Counted from the first letter of the stretch, positions 1-8,155 are shown. The stretch is 15,144 bases of DNA from Gammaproteobacteria bacterium (GCA_011052255.1 DRJJ01000055.1:1-15144); one strand, 5' to 3'. The notes: generated by a model not told the origin, from the sequence alone. Numbers and translations: made by a program.

Positions 1-104
1 CTTTCAGGCGGTTGAAACTGCTTTTTCTGCCCAAAGCCACCACAATCTTGCGCGCGGAGGAAAGTGACGATGCAAAGACCGGCAAAGCCGACGGTTCCTC
101 GCGA
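1..104. other. Unresolved edge segment
   Basis: This stretch lies beyond the stop of the secreted-protein gene. It is open on the plus strand in the frame that reads FRRLKLLFLPKATTILRAEE. It is also open on the minus strand, in the frame that reads ASSLSSARKIVVALGRK and enters from inside the 3' end of the neighbouring gene at about position 160. Neither frame shows a convincing start, ribosome binding site or known domain. It could be the end of a gene outside the window or part of a dispersed repeat. I cannot decide from 104 bases. Confidence 0.25.
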
Positions 105-761
105 TCAGACTCCCTTGCAATCCGGAGCTCGTTTAGCCGTCGCCGATCCAAACTGGTTCTTCAGACTCAGGTGATGACCGTCTGCATCCAGGAATACCTT
201 GTCAACCAGTGGCCATTCGAACACCCACTTATCTCCCGCCTTCACCCAGTTGCCACGAAAGGTTCCTCCACTAATGGTTGAATCCGGAAAGACAGTCATG
301 GTGACACCACTACTCCATAGCCAGGTACCCACCACCCCTGTCGCTGCACCGGATTTACGCGCTGCAGAAACAGGAAACCCGAAATTATTGGTGCCTCCCA
401 GTGCACTGCCATCAGCAGACAAGGTCAGTGTATCGACAAAAGAGGGCCAGGTAATAGTGTAACGACCATCGTGAGTATCAACGGCTACCCAGGTTGCACC
501 AAATGGTCCGTTATGGGCCGTGCCGTCGGCATCTATTGTAATGTAGGCACCATTAGACCAGTTCCAGCAACCTGCCAGGCTGTGGTCATCCGCACGTTGG
601 GTACCAACACGTATTAGTACGGCTTTATGGGTCTGCTGCTTATGCTGCACAACTGTTTCTGCATTGGCGGCATTAACCAGAAAACCAGTATATGAGATGC
701 TTGCATAAAACAGACAAGCTGATACGAGTGATAGTCTGCCGTAAAAATACTTGATGTTCAT
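105..761 (-). CDS. Secreted protein with two tandem W-rich repeats
   Basis: Unrecognised exported protein of 218 residues. The start is ATG at 761, with GGGAG ten bases upstream; the in-frame TTG at 770 is too close to that site. Residues 1-34 look like a signal peptide: Lys and Arg, then a hydrophobic run, ending at ANA before ETVV. A VSAC tetrad near residue 16 resembles a lipobox but follows too short a hydrophobic stretch. The mature part contains two ~70-residue units that align with each other. Each begins G-x-W-x-WS-x-G, continues with G-x-F-x-x-x-WV, W-x-x-x-WP, then VD, L-x-ADG and N-x-FG, and ends A-x-R or A-K-R. The pattern suggests two small beta-rich domains, perhaps a periplasmic or surface ligand-binding module; that is inference only. 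It lies 111 bp downstream of the MFS gene on the same strand and may have its own promoter. Confidence 0.8.
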   Translation of the reverse strand: MNIKYFYGRLSLVSACLFYASISYTGFLVNAANAETVVQHKQQTHKAVLIRVGTQRADDHSLAGCWNWSNGAYITIDADGTAHNGPFGATWVAVDTHDGRYTITWPSFVDTLTLSADGSALGGTNNFGFPVSAARKSGAATGVVGTWLWSSGVTMTVFPDSTISGGTFRGNWVKAGDKWVFEWPLVDKVFLDADGHHLSLKNQFGSATAKRAPDCKGV

Positions 762-806
762 AAAATACAAATCTCCCTATTCGTAATAATTACCGTCAGA
801 TGTACT

Positions 807-821
807 AACGACTATGTCGTT
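807..821. repeat. Short palindrome upstream of the secreted-protein gene
   Basis: AACGAC-TAT-GTCGTT is a perfect 6-3-6 inverted repeat in the gap between the MFS gene and the secreted-protein gene, centred 53 bp upstream of the chosen start. It could be an operator or a small RNA hairpin. No regulator is indicated by the neighbours. Confidence 0.3.
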
Positions 822-872
822 GCCAGGAATGTACCATAGCGGCTGCTGACATTCAGAGCAAATAGTTATGAG

Positions 873-2006
873 TTATTCAGTGCGTCCAACACCCCACCAG
901 GCCACTACCCACGCCAGCAGGCTAATGACTGCTGCGGTATAAAACATGGATTGTGGCCCACTGGCTACCCACAACCAGCCACCCAGCAAACTGCCTGCCG
1001 CACCACCGGCACCAAAACTAAGGCTGCTGTATAGTGCCTGCCCTTTGCCCTGATGTCTTCCCTTGAAATAGAGGTGGATCAGATGGATTGCCACCGCATG
1101 AATCACCCCGAAACTGGCTGCATGCAACAGCTGGGCAAACAATAGCACTGAAAGCTCATCAACAAATACAGCTATCAATAGCCAGCGCAGACAGGTTAAT
1201 AACAAGGCGGCCAGAAACAGTCTGCGTGCACCGAAGCGTGGTAACAGTTTGTACATGAGCATAAACACGACGATCTCGGCAATCACACCCAGCGCCCATA
1301 ACTGGCCTATCAACAGACGACTGTAACCGTGTGTCTCGAGATACAGGCTATAAAAAGAATAGTACGGCCCATGACTGGCTTGCAGAAAAAAGGCCGCCAC
1401 AATCAGGGCCATGACTTCCCTGCGTCGCAGCAAGGTCCATAATGGTACATGATCAACCTGGTCGTGACGGACATCCTGCTCCGGCACGAACAGACTGGAC
1501 ACCCAGATAATGATAAACAGAACCAGTAGAAACACCGGTAGCAGGCTGATACGGGTGTAGTCGAACACAACACCTAACCCGGACACAGCCACAATAAAAC
1601 CGATTGAGCCCCACAGGCGGATACTGCTGTAACGTTGGGTATCAGAGCCAAGATGATTAAGTGTGGTGGCCTCGAACTGAGGCAGAGTCGCGTTCCAGAA
1701 AAAACTGAATGCCGACATCACCAGTACCAGCCACCAGTAGTCACTGGAAATAAAAACACCGGTAAAACATAGCGCGGCCAGCAGCGATGCGATGCGAATG
1801 ATGCGCATGCGATAGCCAGTATGGTCGGCAATCCAGCCCCACACATTTGGTGCGATGATCTTGGTTGCCATGATGGTCGCGATCAATTCGCCGATACGAA
1901 TTTCGCTAAAGCCCAGATCTTTCAGATACAGGCCCCAGTATGGCACCAGTGCACCCAGGGTGGCGAAATAGAAAAAATAGAATGAAGAGAGGCGCCAGTA
2001 TGGCAT
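873..2006 (-). CDS. MFS transporter, MFS_1_like/HcaT type
   Basis: Inner-membrane transporter of 377 residues, the usual length for the MFS_1_like (PF12832) group that includes HcaT, the E. coli phenylpropionate permease. The N-terminus (MPYWRLSSFYFFYF, then PYWGLYL) is characteristic of that group. About 12 hydrophobic segments alternate with short loops. The loop after the second segment carries GWIADHTGYRMR near residues 57-68, a version of the MFS G-x-x-x-D-x-x-G-x-R motif. A hydrophilic central loop near residues 175-195 separates the two halves. The substrate cannot be told from sequence; small organic acids are the family precedent. The gene starts 29 bp after the aroC stop on the same strand, so co-transcription with aroC is likely. 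The ribosome binding site is weak, which fits translation of a downstream operon gene. Confidence 0.88.
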   Translation of the reverse strand: MPYWRLSSFYFFYFATLGALVPYWGLYLKDLGFSEIRIGELIATIMATKIIAPNVWGWIADHTGYRMRIIRIASLLAALCFTGVFISSDYWWLVLVMSAFSFFWNATLPQFEATTLNHLGSDTQRYSSIRLWGSIGFIVAVSGLGVVFDYTRISLLPVFLLVLFIIIWVSSLFVPEQDVRHDQVDHVPLWTLLRRREVMALIVAAFFLQASHGPYYSFYSLYLETHGYSRLLIGQLWALGVIAEIVVFMLMYKLLPRFGARRLFLAALLLTCLRWLLIAVFVDELSVLLFAQLLHAASFGVIHAVAIHLIHLYFKGRHQGKGQALYSSLSFGAGGAAGSLLGGWLWVASGPQSMFYTAAVISLLAWVVAWWGVGRTE

Positions 2007-2035
2007 CTGACGAAAGATCCGTTAACCAGGGTCTG

Positions 2036-3127
2036 TTATGCTGGAATCACAGGCACAGTGGATTTCACATCCATGTTCTGGGCACGGTGCCTGAGAACAT
2101 GATCCATCAGCACAATGGCCAGCATCGCCTCGGCTATCGGTGTGGCCCGTATGCCGACACAGGGGTCATGACGCCCGGTAGTGATTACCTCAACCGGGTT
2201 ACCATCCAGATCAACCGTTTTGCCGGGCAAACGCAGACTGGATGTCGGTTTCAGCGCAATGGAGACCAGAATATCCTGGCCACTGGAGATACCACCCAGC
2301 ACACCACCGGCATGATTACTCAAAAAACCATCTGGTGTGATTTCGTCACGGTGTTCGGTGCCTTTTTGTTCCACACAGTCAAAACCGGCACCCATTTCGA
2401 CGCCCTTGACCGCATTGATACTCATCATCGCGTGGGCAATTTCGGCATCCAGCCGGTCAAATATTGGTTCGCCCAAACCCGGCATCATGCCACTGGCTAC
2501 CACATTTATACGTGCACCGATGGAATCACCTGATTTACGCAACGCATCCATATAGCTTTCAAGCTCGGCGACAATGGTTGCATCCGGGCTGAAAAACGGG
2601 TTGTTATGCACCTCGTTCCAGTCATGCGCTTGCGGGCGTATTGGGCCAAGCTGGGCCAGATAGCCACGAATCTCTATACCGTAGCGCTGCTTCAGGTATT
2701 TTTTCGCGATACCACCAGCGGCAACCCGCATGGCCGTTTCACGCGCTGACGATCGACCACCGCCGCGATAATCACGTATACCGTACTTCTGTTGATAGCT
2801 GTAATCGGCATGGCCTGGGCGGAAACGGTCCATAATCTTGCTGTAGTCTTTTGAGCGTTGGTCGGTGTTTTCAATTAGCAGGCCTATGGGGGTACCTGTT
2901 GTTTTACCTTCGAACACTCCAGACAGGATACGCACCTGGTCGGCCTCACGCCGCTGAGTGGTATGCCTTGAAGTACCCGGTTTACGCAAATCCAGATCAC
3001 CCTGCAAATCAGTTTCAGACAGCTCCATACCCGGCGGGCAACCGTCGACTATGCAGCCAATCGCCGCGCCGTGGCTCTCGCCGAAGCCGCTTACGGTAAA
3101 TAATTTTCCAATGCTGTTTCCCGACAT
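2036..3127 (-). CDS. aroC: Chorismate synthase AroC
   Basis: Catalyses the last shikimate-pathway step, 5-enolpyruvylshikimate-3-phosphate to chorismate, in the cytoplasm using reduced FMN. The 363-residue product matches the usual 360-366. Signature stretches are SGFGESHG (residues 13-20), RPGHADYSYQQKYG, DYRGGGRSSARETAMRVAAG, SINAVKGVE, NHAGGVLGGISSG, ALKPTSS and RHDPCVGIRATPIAEAM. The start is placed at the ATG at 3127 because the protein then begins MSGNSIGKLF, the family's normal N-terminus. The frame stays open for another 79 codons upstream, but that part has no similarity to AroC and overlaps the intergenic region. There is no clear Shine-Dalgarno sequence before this ATG; instead a TACAAT hexamer lies immediately upstream. 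The MFS gene follows after 29 bp. Confidence 0.97.
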   Translation of the reverse strand: MSGNSIGKLFTVSGFGESHGAAIGCIVDGCPPGMELSETDLQGDLDLRKPGTSRHTTQRREADQVRILSGVFEGKTTGTPIGLLIENTDQRSKDYSKIMDRFRPGHADYSYQQKYGIRDYRGGGRSSARETAMRVAAGGIAKKYLKQRYGIEIRGYLAQLGPIRPQAHDWNEVHNNPFFSPDATIVAELESYMDALRKSGDSIGARINVVASGMMPGLGEPIFDRLDAEIAHAMMSINAVKGVEMGAGFDCVEQKGTEHRDEITPDGFLSNHAGGVLGGISSGQDILVSIALKPTSSLRLPGKTVDLDGNPVEVITTGRHDPCVGIRATPIAEAMLAIVLMDHVLRHRAQNMDVKSTVPVIPA

Positions 3128-3133
3128 GGGATC

Positions 3134-3139
3134 ATTGTA
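3134..3139 (-). promoter_or_regulatory. Candidate -10 box of aroC
   Basis: TACAAT (five of six consensus bases) lies six bases before the aroC ATG. Counting seven bases from its inner edge puts the transcription start on the A of the ATG, which would give a leaderless message and would fit the missing ribosome binding site. No good -35 hexamer is visible at 16-18 bp spacing, so this is tentative. Confidence 0.3.
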
Positions 3140-3371
3140 CAGGTATTTGCGCTGAGCTTGAAGAACCAGCCGGTCATGAATCCTGATGCCTGGCCCTTTT
3201 GGCCGCACGAAAGCAACAGCGAGCAGACAAGGATGCCGCACTACCGTAGGATGTGGTGAAGAATGAACCTCATCGCGTGCAGCATGGGAGTATTGATGCG
3301 GTTCTGATTTCATACAACAGATATGTCCCCGTCTACCGCTATACTGTCCGGGTATAACAAGCAATAATTCT

Positions 3372-4818
3372 ATGCAGCCAGATACAACTCAACATATCTC
3401 CAATACCAGCCTGATTACCGGCTTCAGCATTATGATTCTATTACTGACAGGCCTGATGGTCAGCTCAATATTCGTGCTGGAAAAAGATATTTTCAGGCAG
3501 GATGAAATCTGGATGGAGTTCCTGGAGTATGGCACACGTTTCATTACCACGCGCGATACGATCAGAACCATGCCATTATCGGATGAAGAACATCACCTGT
3601 TAGCAAGTCTTGACAAGGTCATCTCCCGAATTGGACCGTTACAGGCCGATATTGCCGAGAAGCTGCAACATGGCCGCCGTGAAAAAGGGATTGAACTGGT
3701 GCTTACCCGTGCCAACGAACTTCAACGTCAGGCCTTTGCTGTCCTCACAAAATTTAATGTGTTACAGGAAAAATCTGCAACCAATAGCCTGACAGTGGCC
3801 CATGCAGACTACAATCGTTCACTGAGATTTCTGGTGATCATTGGCAGCAGCCTGATCATTATCAGTATTGTCATTTCCATCTATGTCACCCTGCACTCTA
3901 TTGCTGAAGGCGTTATCAGCACCAATTCCCAGGGCAGAATAGAACAACTCAACCCGAATGCTGTGTTACTGCTTGCTCGTGAAAAAAATCAGGTCCTGCA
4001 CCAACCGGTTGACGAGATTTTCCTGGTTCGCGATGAGTATGGCCGATATGGCCTGTTACGCAGCCAAGGAAGCCGGGCGCAACCGTGTACATGAATATTA
4101 CTCGGAAGAAGACAATGCCAGCATGCATGAAGCCGAAATGCAATGGGTACATCGCATTAACGATGCGCTGACGCATAACCGTTTCGTATTGTATTACCAG
4201 CCCATCAAACCACTAGACACGGACAAAAAAGAAAGCACAGGCCATTGTGAAATACTACTACGCATGCTCAGTGAGTCGGGCGAGCTTATCCCGCCTCTGG
4301 CCTTTATACCAGCTGCTGAACGCTATAACCTGATGGCAAAAATAGACAAATGGGTTATCGAAAACACCATCAGGATGCTACAGGATATTCCAACTAACAT
4401 CAGTCTGCCAGACCATTGCAGTATTTCAATTAACCTGTCGGCACAGACCCTGAATGACGAGAGCATACACGACTTTATTCTCGATCAACTGTCGCACAGC
4501 CCGATACCGGCAGAAAAATTTTGTTTTGAAGTAACCGAAACCTATGCAATAGCCCATCTATCCAAAACACGTAACCTGATCACCCGACTAAAAACCAGCG
4601 GCTGCCGTTTTGCGCTGGTTGAGTCGATCAACCAGATTGGTCATATTCTGGGTATGGAAACGGTAGCTGAATATGTTGACAGCGAGGCTAAAATAAAACA
4701 GTTGATCAAGATAGGGGTGGATTTCGCACAGGGTTACTACCTGGGCCGGCCGCAACCGTTTGAACAGTTTACTACCCGGCTAAAAGAAACCGGGCCTGTA
4801 TTTGTATCCGGCGCTTAA
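3372..4818 (+). pseudogene. Decayed membrane PAS-GGDEF-EAL cyclic-di-GMP protein
   Basis: Remnant of a cyclic-di-GMP sensor/phosphodiesterase. The first frame (3372-4094) encodes transmembrane segment 1 (residues 14-35), a helical extracytoplasmic region, transmembrane segment 2 (152-173) and the start of a PAS domain (HSIAEGVISTNSQGRIEQLN). At about 4025-4040 the PAS part is joined directly to the last helix of a GGDEF domain (MADMACYAAKEAGRNRVH) in a different reading frame. The rest of PAS and the whole GG(D/E)EF core are therefore gone. The second frame (to 4818) holds an EAL domain with EILLR, INLSAQ, FEVTET and ETVAEYV. At 4617/4618, however, CRFAL runs straight into VESINQIGH, so the DDFG and KIDG blocks, which supply metal ligands and the catalytic lysine, are missing in frame. 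Neither activity can remain. The gene converges on hemN, with stops only nine bases apart. Confidence 0.88.
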
Positions 4819-4826
4819 GCCCGGCA

Positions 4827-6230
4827 TCATATCATGCGCGAATGCCGCTGTTCTGTAGCCTGCGCCTGATAATGATCAAACACCATCGCGATATTGCGCA
4901 TTAACATGCGACCTGCTGGTAATACATTTAGCCGATAGCCATCCCACTTTATCAGACCATCGTTGGCCAGATCCCATAACCGGGTAAGCGTATCAGCAAA
5001 ATAGTCCAGGAATTCAATGCCGTATCTGATCTCGATATCCACCACATCAAATCCACCCTGACACAATATACGCTGGATAAGATCACGACGGATAATATCG
5101 TCCTGATTCAGCCGTATGCCTTTCGCGACGGGTAACTCGCCCTTGTCCAGCACCTGATAGTAGTCTTCTATGTCACGCTGGTTCTGACTATAACAGTCAT
5201 CCAGCCGGGCGATAGAAGACACACCAAAGGCCGCCAGATCACAATCCGCATGGGTGCTGTAGCCCTGGAAATTCCTGTGCAGGGAACCGTTATGCAATGC
5301 CACTGCCAGCTCATCATCTGGCCGCGCGAAATGATCCATGCCGATGTAGACATAACCCGCGTTGGTCAATCGTTCCACCGTAAATTGTAAAATGGCGAGC
5401 TTTTCTTCTGCTGAGGGCAGATCTTGCTCCTGTATACGCCGCTGTGGTTTAAACAGATGCGGCATATGCGCATAGTTGTATATCGCCAGGCGATCAGGCG
5501 CTATTTCAATGACGCGCTCCAGGGTGCTGGCAAAGCGTTTCAGGTTCTGAAAAGGAAGCCCGTAAATCAGGTCGACATTCAGTGATCGAAAACCCGCACT
5601 GCGTGCCGCATCGATAACGGCCAGCGTTTCTCTCTCGGATTGTATACGGTGAACCGCCTTTTGTACTTGCTCATCAAAATCCTGCACCCCGACACTGATA
5701 CGATTAAAACCCAGATCTGCAAGATGTTGAATAGTTGACTCACTGGCTACACGAGGATCAATCTCGATGGAGTAGTCACGTTTATCATCTGTCTGTAACG
5801 CAAAGTTACCTGCTATGGCTTCCATTAGCTCGGACATTTGATCATTATTCAGAAAGGTAGGCGTGCCCCCTCCCCAGTGCAACTGTCGTATCGGGCGTGT
5901 GTTATCCAGTAACGGTGCAACCCGACTCATTTCCGTTTTCAGGTGTTCGATGTAGGGCGCAACCCGGCTATGATCGCGTGTAACGATTTTGTTGCAGGCG
6001 CAGTAATAACACACATGATCACAAAAAGGTAAATGGAAGTACAGCGATAGCGGCCCGGCGTTTACGCGACTGCGTTCAGCAGCATCAGCAAAATCATAGA
6101 CGTTGAAATCATCACGAAACTGAACGGCAGTTGGATACGAGGTATAACGCGGCCCCATCACATCGTAGCGACGTATCAGGTCGGCATCAAACTCAACGCC
6201 CTTATTTGAAGTCTCAGGCAAATAACTCAT
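4827..6230 (-). CDS. hemN: Oxygen-independent coproporphyrinogen III oxidase HemN
   Basis: Radical-SAM enzyme that decarboxylates coproporphyrinogen III to protoporphyrinogen IX without oxygen; cytoplasmic, haem pathway. The 467-residue product is close to E. coli HemN (457). The Fe-S cluster motif is C70-x3-C74-x2-C77-x-C79, within FCDHVCYYCACNK, followed by IVTRD. This longer HemN form separates it from HemW, as do the N-terminal RYDVMGPRYTSYPTA stretch, the WGGGTPTFL glycine motif, the GVQDFD segment and YNYAHMPHLFKPQRRI. The start chosen is ATG at 6230, preceded by AGGA at suitable spacing. The frame is open 37 codons further but those residues are not HemN-like and cover the promoter. 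Upstream lies a textbook FNR/Anr site, so induction under low oxygen is likely. Confidence 0.97.
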   Translation of the reverse strand: MSYLPETSNKGVEFDADLIRRYDVMGPRYTSYPTAVQFRDDFNVYDFADAAERSRVNAGPLSLYFHLPFCDHVCYYCACNKIVTRDHSRVAPYIEHLKTEMSRVAPLLDNTRPIRQLHWGGGTPTFLNNDQMSELMEAIAGNFALQTDDKRDYSIEIDPRVASESTIQHLADLGFNRISVGVQDFDEQVQKAVHRIQSERETLAVIDAARSAGFRSLNVDLIYGLPFQNLKRFASTLERVIEIAPDRLAIYNYAHMPHLFKPQRRIQEQDLPSAEEKLAILQFTVERLTNAGYVYIGMDHFARPDDELAVALHNGSLHRNFQGYSTHADCDLAAFGVSSIARLDDCYSQNQRDIEDYYQVLDKGELPVAKGIRLNQDDIIRRDLIQRILCQGGFDVVDIEIRYGIEFLDYFADTLTRLWDLANDGLIKWDGYRLNVLPAGRMLMRNIAMVFDHYQAQATEQRHSRMI

Positions 6231-6299
6231 TTTTTTCCTGTGCGTCTGTTGTTGCGTGGCTGGCCCTGACCGGCACAGGTCTAGCTTGACCATGCTTAA

Positions 6300-6305
6300 A
6301 TTGTA
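6300..6305 (-). promoter_or_regulatory. -10 hexamer of the hemN promoter
   Basis: TACAAT on the minus strand, five of six consensus bases. Its spacing predicts a transcription start near 6293, giving a leader of about 63 nt before the hemN ATG. The start so predicted lies 41.5 bp from the centre of the FNR box at 6328-6341, the classic class II distance, so the two elements support each other. No recognisable -35 box is present, as expected for an activator-dependent promoter. Confidence 0.7.
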
Positions 6306-6327
6306 CCTATTGCCATTAATCCGCACC

Positions 6328-6341
6328 ATGATCTGGATCAA
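6328..6341 (-). promoter_or_regulatory. FNR/Anr-type binding site upstream of hemN
   Basis: On the minus strand the sequence is TTGAT-CCAG-ATCAT, matching nine of the ten conserved positions of the FNR/Anr consensus TTGAT-N4-ATCAA. It lies 98-111 bp upstream of the hemN start, between that gene and the small hypothetical gene. hemN is a known FNR/Anr target in enterics and pseudomonads, so oxygen-responsive activation is the likely role. Confidence 0.75.
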
Positions 6342-6386
6342 CTGCTTGCTACTAATGGCCCATTCTGTTTACGTCGGCAGCCGCAA

Positions 6387-6698
6387 TTACTCATCCACAT
6401 CCAGCCCTTTGCGATGCGTCGTATTAATAACATTTAGCAAGTGCTTGAATGGCAAGGACCTGTCGTTCTGTTTATTGAGCAGCTCCATATAGGGCAGGTC
6501 TTTGTCGGCAAATCGGTAACTGCCTTCTTTCATCGAGTTATACAGCTCACGCATGGAGGCCTCGAGCTGATCTACAAAACCGGCCACACCCCCCATGGAC
6601 TCCATGTCATATTCAGCTGCCACTCTCAGTTCCTCGGTTTCATAGATCGCCTCTTCAATAAGGCGGATGTATTCTTCAGTTGTACGTGCGCGGATCAT
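6387..6698 (-). CDS. Small acidic helical hypothetical protein
   Basis: 103-residue protein that I do not recognise by name. It looks cytoplasmic: no signal peptide and no membrane segment. It is strongly helical and acidic at the N-terminus (EEYIRLIEEAIYETEELR), with a central MESMGGVAGFVDQLEASM stretch and a C-terminal part containing DLPYMELLNKQN and LLNVINTTHRKGLDVDE. The ATG at 6698 is preceded on the minus strand by AAGGTGA at a good distance, which supports real translation. It lies 81 bp downstream of radA on the same strand and 156 bp upstream of hemN, the FNR promoter being in the second gap. It may be read through from radA. The sequence gives no basis for a function. Confidence 0.75.
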   Translation of the reverse strand: MIRARTTEEYIRLIEEAIYETEELRVAAEYDMESMGGVAGFVDQLEASMRELYNSMKEGSYRFADKDLPYMELLNKQNDRSLPFKHLLNVINTTHRKGLDVDE

Positions 6699-6779
6699 GG
6701 GTCACCTTCACTCATCAAGCAAATGCTCTATTGTAGACGCCCGCACCGGGAATTTATAGTTCAGCACCCTTCTGTCTGG

Positions 6780-8147
6780 TTACCAGACTTGTTCGATCGC
6801 TTCGTCCAGACGCTGCACTGCAATCACCTTCATGTCACCAATACGGCCTTTTGCCGGGCTGTTACCGCGCGGTACGATGGCGCGTTTGAAGCCGTGTTTG
6901 GCGGCTTCATTCAGACGTTCTTCACCATTCGGTACCGGCCTGATCTCGCCGGCCAGACCCACCTCGCCAAACGCGACCATATCTTCGGGTAACGCACGGT
7001 CGCGATAGCTGGACAGGATAGCCCGTAAAACCGGCAAATCAGCCGCTGTTTCACTCACGCGTACGCCGCCGACCACGTTTACAAACACGTCATGGTCATA
7101 CATGGCCACACCGGCGTGGCGATGGAGCACGGCCAGTAACATGGCCAGGCGATTCTGCTCATGCCCCAGCGTTACCCGGCGCGGATTGTTCAGGTGGCTT
7201 TCATCAACCAGCGCCTGTACCTCGACCAGCATCGGCCGGCTACCTTCACGGGTAACCATGATGATGCTACCAGGAACCGGTTTTTCATGGCGTGACAGGA
7301 ATATGGCTGACGGGTTGGTGACTTCACGCAAGCCCTTGTCGGTCATCGCAAACACGCCTAGCTCGTTAACCGCACCAAAGCGATTCTTGATGGCCCGGAT
7401 TATACGGTAGCGACTACCGGGATCACCTTCAAAATACAGCACGGTGTCTACCATGTGCTCCAGCACTCTAGGTCCGGCCAGAGTACCGTCCTTGGTCACA
7501 TGACCAATCAGAAACATGGCCGTATTGGTCTGCTTGGCAAAACGTACCAACTGGGCGGCACTTTCACGTACCTGGGCGACCGATCCCGGTGCAGATTGCA
7601 AGATCCCGGTGTAAACCGTCTGAATGGAATCCACTGCCATCACCCGCGGCATTTCCTGCTGTGCCACCTTGATCATGCGTTCGACCCCGGTTTCGGTCAG
7701 CAATTTGAGCTTGTCGACCGGTAAATTCAGGCGCCGGGCGCGCAAACCGACCTGACGGCGCGATTCTTCACCACTGACGTATAGTGTCGGCAGTCTTTGC
7801 GATAAAGCTGCCAGAGTCTGCGTCAGCAGGGTTGATTTACCAATGCCAGGGTCACCGCCAATCAGGGTGACAGAGCCGGGCACCAATCCACCCCCCAGTA
7901 CCCGGTCCAGTTCCCCAACCCCGGTACTAACGCGGGTTTCCGGCTCTTCTTCTAAATTAATCAGCGGTTCTGCACGTATGGTTGTCACATCCCCTGAATA
8001 GCCGCTAAATCGTGGGTGATCACTGACCGCTTGTGCAACCGCCTCCTGCAGGGTATTCCATGCGCCGCAGTCACCACACTGGCCAGCCCATTTTGAGGCC
8101 TGCGCCCCGCATGACGTGCAGCTGTATACTGATTTTTGTTTAGCCAT
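6780..8147 (-). CDS. radA: DNA repair protein RadA (Sms)
   Basis: RecA-like ATPase that drives branch migration of recombination intermediates. Its 455 residues match the family length (about 450-460). Order of domains: a four-cysteine zinc finger (C10-x2-C13, C24-x2-C27; YSCTSCGAQ and GQCGDCGAW), a RecA-type ATPase core with Walker A GGDPGIGKST at 97-106, the RadA-specific KNRFG motif near residue 256 (IKNRFGAVNELGVF), and a C-terminal Lon-protease-like domain with DHDVFVNVVGGVRVSE, LPEDMVAFGEVGLAGEIRPV and the final RLDEAIEQVW. The start MAKQKSVYSC is the usual one. No clear Shine-Dalgarno sequence precedes it, but promoter-like hexamers do. The PstS-like gene is divergent, and the small hypothetical gene and hemN lie downstream. 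Confidence 0.97.
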   Translation of the reverse strand: MAKQKSVYSCTSCGAQASKWAGQCGDCGAWNTLQEAVAQAVSDHPRFSGYSGDVTTIRAEPLINLEEEPETRVSTGVGELDRVLGGGLVPGSVTLIGGDPGIGKSTLLTQTLAALSQRLPTLYVSGEESRRQVGLRARRLNLPVDKLKLLTETGVERMIKVAQQEMPRVMAVDSIQTVYTGILQSAPGSVAQVRESAAQLVRFAKQTNTAMFLIGHVTKDGTLAGPRVLEHMVDTVLYFEGDPGSRYRIIRAIKNRFGAVNELGVFAMTDKGLREVTNPSAIFLSRHEKPVPGSIIMVTREGSRPMLVEVQALVDESHLNNPRRVTLGHEQNRLAMLLAVLHRHAGVAMYDHDVFVNVVGGVRVSETAADLPVLRAILSSYRDRALPEDMVAFGEVGLAGEIRPVPNGEERLNEAAKHGFKRAIVPRGNSPAKGRIGDMKVIAVQRLDEAIEQVW

Positions 8148-8155
8148 AAGGCTGG

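Noticed and set aside
708..722. Lipobox (VSAC) in the secreted protein
   Set aside because: Only about six hydrophobic residues precede it, and a better signal peptidase I site (ANA before ETVV) follows a full hydrophobic core.
1940..2533. 197-codon plus-strand open frame opposite the end of aroC and the start of the MFS gene
   Set aside because: It is antisense to two firmly identified genes, crosses their junction, and its translation is rich in His, Thr and Gln with no domain.
3128..3364. 79-residue N-terminal extension of aroC
   Set aside because: The family N-terminus is MSGNSIGKLF at 3127. The extension has no AroC similarity and is Pro/His/Arg-rich like non-coding sequence.
3958..4818. 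The EAL fragment as an independent gene
   Set aside because: Its apparent start lies in the PAS coding region in another frame, there is no ribosome binding site, and the domain lacks DDFG and KIDG.
4790..4824. CCGGGC...GCCCGG inverted repeat at the convergent end of the pseudogene and hemN
   Set aside because: The loop is 23 bases long and no T-run follows on either strand, so it is not a convincing terminator.
6441..6992. 183-codon plus-strand open frame
   Set aside because: Antisense to the small hypothetical gene and the end of radA; both minus-strand genes have better starts and radA is certain.
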